This document shows, one piece after another, positions 59,674-64,000 of a stretch of DNA of 64,000 nt (within the stretch, counting starts at the first letter, position 1; each line of letters starts with the position of its first letter). The stretch is from NCBI GenBank assembly GCA_002840275.1, contig PHAB01000003.1, forward strand, positions 1-64,000, read 5' to 3'. The stretch comes from Firmicutes bacterium HGW-Firmicutes-14. Its GTDB lineage: Bacteria; Bacillota; Thermincolia; Thermincolales; UBA2595. The translations under genes were made by a program, and so were the position numbers. The notes beneath the pieces were generated by a model. The model worked only from the letters and a program-made list of their open reading frames with translations. It was not told where the DNA came from and made no database searches.

Positions 59674-61953
59674 ATGTTTAAAAAGTTAAAACTGGCAGCT
59701 TTGGCAGTAATTATAACCTGGACAGCATTATATCTGCCCGGCGTTAGGCCTGCAGTTGCAGAAGAACGGGCTGCAGGGGAACGCGGGAAGGCAATTATGG
59801 TCATTATTGACCGGGTCACCTGGGATGACTTACTGGCTTCAGACACCTTTGTCATAAAACAAGTCGCCCTGAAGGGGTCCGTTGGGCTTATGACCACTAA
59901 CACGGCAACCGGATTACCCAGATATCCGGTAAATACATATGCGACTGTTGGTGCAGGTTCCCGGATTGGCGGCGGGTCGTCAGGAGGAAATGGCTTTAAT
60001 GTTCCGGAGAAATATGAAAACGGTACAGCCGGGGAAGCCTTTTCCCGGCATACCGGGGTAAAGACGGAGAAAGAAAATGTTGTGCACCTTGGAATTGCTC
60101 AGATGGAAAAATCCAATGCCGCGTTGAGACGAGAATATACTATAGGCGCTATTGGCACCATAATGCACCATAATGGACTGAAAACCGCGGTTATCGGTAA
60201 TGCCGACATTCCGGGCGAACTTATGAAAGAAAAGCGGTACAACAGACAGGTTGTCTCTATTGCCATGGATAACCTTGGTATTGTGGATTTTGGAGATGTC
60301 TCCGAAGGGACATATAGATATGACAGGGAGAAAGCAGCGGGTATAAAGACAGATTTTAACGCTGTTTTAGACAGGTTTGATTCTTTGAAGGATAAAGCTG
60401 ATCTGATTGTTATCGAAACAGGGGATATGTCGCGTGCAGAAGATATGAAGAGCATCGCTGCCGATGATGTAATTTACAGGAACAGGCAGGAGGCTCTCGT
60501 AGAGATTGACCGGTTTATAGGAACACTCCTGGACCGGATTGACATGGAACATGACCTCCTGATGATTGTTGTCCCCACTCCTCCCGGGCGGGCCATGGAA
60601 GAAGGAAATCTTCTCACCCCGTTTATCATGGCAGGTAATGGAATTGAGCCTGGGTTAGCCTGGTCAGGAACTGTCAAGAGAAATGGATTGGTAACCAATG
60701 TTGATATAGCTGCATCTTTGGTTGAATTCCTCGGTTTACAGGGAGACACTGAGGGTAAAGACAAAGATATCTTGCTGAGTGGCAGACCTGTAAAGAGCAT
60801 TAAGAGTCCAAATGCTTTTGAAGATATTACAAAATTGCAGGAAGACACTGTTTTCCTGTATAATTCACGACTGCCGCTGGTTAAGAGTTACATAAACGGG
60901 GTACTGGCAGTTATGATTGTATCAGCAGTACTTATCTGGGCAGGTACAGTGAAGCCGCGTTATTTGGTCCCGGTGTTTGTCTCAGTGACGACTGTTCCGG
61001 TCATCATGCTTTGGGCAAACAGGTTATATAACCCATCAATATGGCTGACTGCAGTACAAATTATCATCCTTATGATAATTATGACATTTGCCTCTTTAAG
61101 ATTTGGCCGGGGCAAAACCATGACCCCTTTTTTGCTGATAACCGGTATCACAGGGCTGATGATTGCCGGCGATATTTTGGCCGGGGCGCCCCTGGCCAAA
61201 ACATCGCCTCTCAGTTATGACGCCATGACGGGGGCCAGGTTTTATGGGATCGGTAATGAATTTATGGGGGCACTTATTGGGAGTATTATAGTATTTGCCG
61301 GATTATTTATGGACAGGTTAGATACTGTGCGCCTGAGTGTTAAAAGGTTGATTATAACCCTGCTGTTTATAATAATCATATATATAATTGCTGCTCCCAA
61401 CCTGGGTACAAACGTGGGAGGGACCATTGCAGCTGCCGGCGGACTGGGGATAATAATTATGATAATGTATGGCGTAAGACTGGACCGGAAGACAGCTGTT
61501 TATGTGATCGTTGCAATTATGATACTGTTGGCCTGTTTCATGGCATATGATATGACAAGGCCTGTCGAAACCCAGAGCCACATAGGCAGGACAATAAAAC
61601 TGCTGCAGGAAAACGGTTTTAACGAAGCAATAAATATTATCAGGAGGAAATGGGCAGTGAATTTTAAGCTTATAAAAAATACCACCTGGAGCTGGTTCTA
61701 TTTTTCCAGTCTTCTGGTTATATATGTCCTAGGGAAGAGATATCCCCATGAAATTAAGGAATTGAGGGAACGGCAGAAGTGGTTTACCGGATTTATACCG
61801 GGAATATTTCTTGCCAGCGCCCTGGCGCTTGTTTTCAATGATTCAGGCGTAGTAGCGGCGGCAATTATGATGACCTATGCTGTTGCCCCGTTCATGGCGG
61901 GTTTGATTATTGCAAGGGAGAAGATTATAGTTGAGACCAGGTTTCCGGAATGA
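59674..61953 (+). CDS. exported phosphatase-fold protein fused to a multi-pass domain (paralogue 2)
   Basis: 759 residues, same architecture as the protein at 55775: signal peptide (LKLAALAVIITWTALYL), ectodomain with IMVIIDRVTWDDLLASD, AVIGNADIPG, LIVIETGDMSR and LLMIVVPTPPG, then about ten helices with GARFYGIGNEFMGALIGS, APNLGTNVGGTIAAAGGLG and FNDSGVVAAAIMM. The G-x-x-YGI-N-[DE]-x-MG and NVGGTIAA motifs define the pair. The 3' end is followed by a long hairpin terminator. Together with the LDT and deacetylase it suggests cell-wall or glycopolymer work, inferred from context only. Confidence 0.6.
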   Translation: MFKKLKLAALAVIITWTALYLPGVRPAVAEERAAGERGKAIMVIIDRVTWDDLLASDTFVIKQVALKGSVGLMTTNTATGLPRYPVNTYATVGAGSRIGGGSSGGNGFNVPEKYENGTAGEAFSRHTGVKTEKENVVHLGIAQMEKSNAALRREYTIGAIGTIMHHNGLKTAVIGNADIPGELMKEKRYNRQVVSIAMDNLGIVDFGDVSEGTYRYDREKAAGIKTDFNAVLDRFDSLKDKADLIVIETGDMSRAEDMKSIAADDVIYRNRQEALVEIDRFIGTLLDRIDMEHDLLMIVVPTPPGRAMEEGNLLTPFIMAGNGIEPGLAWSGTVKRNGLVTNVDIAASLVEFLGLQGDTEGKDKDILLSGRPVKSIKSPNAFEDITKLQEDTVFLYNSRLPLVKSYINGVLAVMIVSAVLIWAGTVKPRYLVPVFVSVTTVPVIMLWANRLYNPSIWLTAVQIIILMIIMTFASLRFGRGKTMTPFLLITGITGLMIAGDILAGAPLAKTSPLSYDAMTGARFYGIGNEFMGALIGSIIVFAGLFMDRLDTVRLSVKRLIITLLFIIIIYIIAAPNLGTNVGGTIAAAGGLGIIIMIMYGVRLDRKTAVYVIVAIMILLACFMAYDMTRPVETQSHIGRTIKLLQENGFNEAINIIRRKWAVNFKLIKNTTWSWFYFSSLLVIYVLGKRYPHEIKELRERQKWFTGFIPGIFLASALALVFNDSGVVAAAIMMTYAVAPFMAGLIIAREKIIVETRFPE

Positions 61954-61959
61954 TAAAAA

Positions 61960-62024
61960 ACCGGTCATGCATATTCCTATCACACTGGACGGTTAAGTCC
62001 TGTTCAGAAACATACATGACCGGT
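61960..62024. terminator. long-loop terminator
   Basis: ACCGGTCATG pairs with CATGACCGGT, loop about 45 bases, between convergent genes. CTTTCTG follows on the plus strand and TTTTTTATCA on the minus strand. Confidence 0.65.
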
Positions 62025-62045
62025 CTTTCTGATTAATTGTCACAC

Positions 62046-62234
62046 TTATATTGCCCGGGTAACTTTTCCCGAACGGAGACATCTTGTGCAAACTTTAATC
62101 CTGGTAGGTGTCCCGTTAACCAGGGCACGTACTTTTTGAATGTTTGGAGACCATGTCCTCTTGGTCCGGATATGGGAGTGGCTCAACTGGATTCCGGTTG
62201 TGACTCCCTTACCACAGATTTCGCATTTAGCCAC
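62046..62234 (-). CDS. rpmB: 50S ribosomal protein L28
   Basis: 62 residues: MAKCEICGKGVTTGIQLSHS, IRTKRTWSPNIQKVRALVNG and IKVCTRCLRSGKVTRAI. It is the zinc-binding (C+) form with CxxC pairs at both ends. GGAGGTGG precedes ATG 62234. Divergent from the Asp23/FakA genes, a frequent arrangement in Firmicutes. Confidence 0.96.
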   Translation of the reverse strand: MAKCEICGKGVTTGIQLSHSHIRTKRTWSPNIQKVRALVNGTPTRIKVCTRCLRSGKVTRAI

Positions 62235-62403
62235 GGAGATCCACCTCCTTTGAGAAATTCATAGCTTTTCTATTTTAACAAATAAATGAAATTAATGCAA
62301 TAGAGATGGAATTAAATTTGTTAAAACCGTTAAAAAAGAAGGATTTAGGTTAATATTAATAGAAAGTTATTAATTATCCGAAACAAAAAAAGGAGGGCTT
62401 GAC

Positions 62404-62598
62404 GTGTTCCGCAAAGAAATGTCAATTTTGGAAGCCCTGCAGGCCCATCCGAATGCGAGGGACATCTTTAAAAAATACGGAATGGCTTGTTTAGGGTGTA
62501 TGGGTGCAATGCAGGAATCAATAGAAGCGGGCGCTGAAATGCACGGCATAGATATTGAAATTATTATGAAGGAACTAAACGAACTATCGGATGAGTAG
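62404..62598 (+). CDS. DUF1858-domain CxxC protein
   Basis: 64 residues: MSILEALQAHPNARDIFKKY, GMACLGCMGAMQESIEAGAE. The CLGC motif and HPNA...F.KYG pattern are typical of DUF1858, often found with Fe-S or hybrid-cluster proteins and implicated in metal or redox sensing. GTG 62404 follows AAAGGAGGG. A terminator ends its transcript. Confidence 0.85.
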   Translation: MFRKEMSILEALQAHPNARDIFKKYGMACLGCMGAMQESIEAGAEMHGIDIEIIMKELNELSDE

Positions 62599-62610
62599 TT
62601 TCAATATTCA

Positions 62611-62638
62611 AAGATGAGGCTGGCACCTCATCTTTTTT
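62611..62638 (+). terminator. terminator of the DUF1858 gene
   Basis: AAGATGAGG and CCTCATCTT pair around CTGGCA; TTTT follows. Confidence 0.9.
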
Positions 62639-62683
62639 GGGAGAAAATAATGTGATTTTTGTCCCGGAAGGGAGTGAACCGGA

Positions 62684-63040
62684 TTGAAAAAAGAGAACGG
62701 TATGGGCAAGGTCAATATATCAGAAGATGTTATCTCCACCATAGCGGGGGCTGCTGCAGTCGAATGCTACGGGTTGGTTGGCATGGCATCTAAGAAACTG
62801 AAGGACGGGATAACCCAGTTATTAGGCAAAGAGGACCTGAAAAAGGGTGTCGAAGTAATTATTGAGGACGGAAAAGTTGCTTTGGAACTGAATATTGTTG
62901 TCGGATATGGAGTTAATATTTCTGAAGTTGCAAAAAACGTCATGGAAAGGGTTAAATACAGTGTGGAAAATCATACCGCGCTCAAAGTAGAAAAAGTCAA
63001 TGTTAACGTCAGGGGAGTTAGGATAATTAACGAGGTCTAG
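62684..63040 (+). CDS. Asp23/Gls24 (YloU-like) protein
   Basis: 118 residues: VNISEDVISTIAGAAAVECY, VALELNIVVGYGVNISEVAK and ALKVEKVNVNVRGVRIINEV. Members are often encoded before the fatty acid kinase gene and may associate with the membrane. TTG 62684 with GGGAG nine bases upstream is the likely start; ATG 62702 is possible. Forms an operon with the next gene, 20 bases apart. Confidence 0.9.
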   Translation: MKKENGMGKVNISEDVISTIAGAAAVECYGLVGMASKKLKDGITQLLGKEDLKKGVEVIIEDGKVALELNIVVGYGVNISEVAKNVMERVKYSVENHTALKVEKVNVNVRGVRIINEV

Positions 63041-63060
63041 GCGCCCGGGGAGGAACTTAA

Positions 63061-64000
63061 GTGGAGACAGAAATACTGAGCGGACAGCAACTGTTGACAA
63101 TGCTTGAATCAGGACTATCCTGTCTCAAAAGCCAATATAGGAAAGTAGACTTATTAAATGTCTTTCCGGTACCAGACGGTGATACAGGGACCAATATGTA
63201 CATGACATTGTCTGCTGCAGTTGAAGAGGCGGCTGCACAGGGAAGGGGTCCTATAGGCAATGTGGCAGAAGCAGCATCCACGGGAGCCCTTATGGGGGCC
63301 AGGGGGAATTCAGGAGTAATCCTGTCACAACTTTTAAGAGGGTTAGCCTTGGGATTAAAAAACATGGATAGGGTTTCGGCTGCAGTATTTGCCCAGGCTC
63401 TTGACGAGGGAGTTAAAGTTGCTTTCAGTGCTGTAATTAAGCCGGTTGAGGGGACAATCCTGACTGTAGCCAAAGAAGCGGCAAAGGAGGCAATCAGGGC
63501 TGCAAACACAGGTATAAGTCCCGCCGAAATGATGGAAAGGGTCTGCCAAACAGCCAAAGACGTCCTGGACCACACCCCCGAAATGCTTCCAGTACTGAAA
63601 GAAGCAGGAGTGGTAGATGCCGGGGGAATGGGATGGCTGATAATTCTGGATGGGTTTAGAAAGGCCGTGTGTGGTGAAGCCAGATTTGATATTCAGGCCG
63701 GCGGCCGTGGCGAGATAAAGGATATAGGGCCTGCTCCGGTAAAGGGTTTACAATTCTCATATTGTACCGAAGTGCTCATTGATAAGGTCAAATCAGACGA
63801 AGAAGACCTCGCGGAAGACTTCAGGAAAGGTCTCGGGGAACTGGGAGACAGCCTTTTGGTGGTAGAAAACCATAAACATATAAGAGTACATGTTCACAGT
63901 GACCATCCAGGATCTGTCCTGGAACTTTGTCTGAAGCAGGGACCCCTGGCCAGGGTTACCGTCAGCAACATGAACGAACAGGCTGAAAAAGTTCACCGGG
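63061..64000 (+). CDS. fakA: fatty acid kinase subunit A (DAK2/YloV), incomplete
   Basis: The frame starts at GTG 63061 (GGGGAGGAAC upstream) and runs off the window; 313 residues are visible. DhaL-like nucleotide domain: LLNVFPVPDGDTGTNMYMTL and GALMGARGNSGVILSQLLRG, then AGVVDAGGMGWLIIL. The beginning of the FakA middle domain follows (FSYCTEVLIDKVKS). It phosphorylates fatty acids bound to FakB for phospholipid synthesis. The rest of the gene lies outside. Confidence 0.95.
   Translation, partial: METEILSGQQLLTMLESGLSCLKSQYRKVDLLNVFPVPDGDTGTNMYMTLSAAVEEAAAQGRGPIGNVAEAASTGALMGARGNSGVILSQLLRGLALGLKNMDRVSAAVFAQALDEGVKVAFSAVIKPVEGTILTVAKEAAKEAIRAANTGISPAEMMERVCQTAKDVLDHTPEMLPVLKEAGVVDAGGMGWLIILDGFRKAVCGEARFDIQAGGRGEIKDIGPAPVKGLQFSYCTEVLIDKVKSDEEDLAEDFRKGLGELGDSLLVVENHKHIRVHVHSDHPGSVLELCLKQGPLARVTVSNMNEQAEKVHR

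Noticed and set aside
1-64000. Search by eye for CRISPR arrays
   Set aside because: No regularly spaced identical repeats. The attC sites are 157-160 bp, unevenly spaced and separated by genes; the hairpin array has no common repeat.

Overview
The window comes from the chromosome of an anaerobic, spore-forming Firmicute, probably of the Desulfotomaculum/Pelotomaculum (Peptococcaceae-like) group. The grounds are SpoIVA, YjcZ-type spore peptides, strong GGAGG ribosome sites, glycyl-radical and tungsten/molybdenum aldehyde chemistry, an Asp23-FakA-RpmB block and moderate GC. No species can be named from the sequence alone.

Region 1 (1 to about 8,600) is a decaying integron cassette array. Near-identical 157-160 bp attC sites (RYYYAAC at the left end, GTTRRRY at the right end), plus half sites, separate small genes on both strands: a QueG-like Fe-S protein, hicAB, phd/relE, GNAT, a macrodomain, small membrane proteins. 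No integron integrase is in the window; the array runs off the left edge. Several cassette genes are broken. In both toxin-antitoxin cassettes the antitoxin is intact and the toxin is destroyed. A complete IS110-family element sits exactly in the R'' box of one attC. Its 5' leader folds like a bridge RNA whose target loop matches attC, and its two ends together would form a promoter in the circular form. A shrunken relic of the same IS lies next to another attC.

Region 2 (10,099-19,064) is a sigma-54-controlled catabolic cluster: an AcoR-like activator, a -24/-12 promoter, a B12-independent glycerol/diol dehydratase and its activase, an aquaglyceroporin, a tautomerase, an aldehyde:ferredoxin oxidoreductase and a MoaD/ThiS-like protein. 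I infer glycerol (or propanediol) uptake, dehydration to an aldehyde and ferredoxin-linked oxidation to the acid, without microcompartment shell genes.

Region 3 (19,427-37,772) is ordinary chromosome: typA, csp, MFS and BASS transporters, PlsC-like, CPBP protease, CBS protein, spoIVA, an ACT regulator-hom-thrB operon, HD-GYP and tRNA-Pro(GGG). Several small genes here carry internal deletions (YjdF-like, CGGC-like, DUF1294/SOD pair), as in region 1.

Region 4 (37,728-54,011) is a 16.3 kb element integrated in the 3' part of tRNA-Pro, with 45 bp direct repeats. It has an integrase, repressor-like and Xis-like genes, a winged-helix replication-type protein with iterons, a structured RNA candidate, a lone Spo11/TopVIA-like protein, a small-terminase-like HTH protein, three small proteins with a shared N-terminal motif, a 1,477-residue virion-internal-like protein and an array of about twelve different hairpins. 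It has no large terminase, portal, capsid or tail gene. I interpret it as a phage satellite or similar mobile island of a kind I do not recognise.

Region 5 (54,012-64,000) is chromosome again: HDOD, DedA, and an envelope cluster (two paralogous exported phosphatase-fold/multi-TM proteins flanking an L,D-transpeptidase and a NodB deacetylase), then rpmB, a DUF1858 protein, asp23 and the start of fakA.
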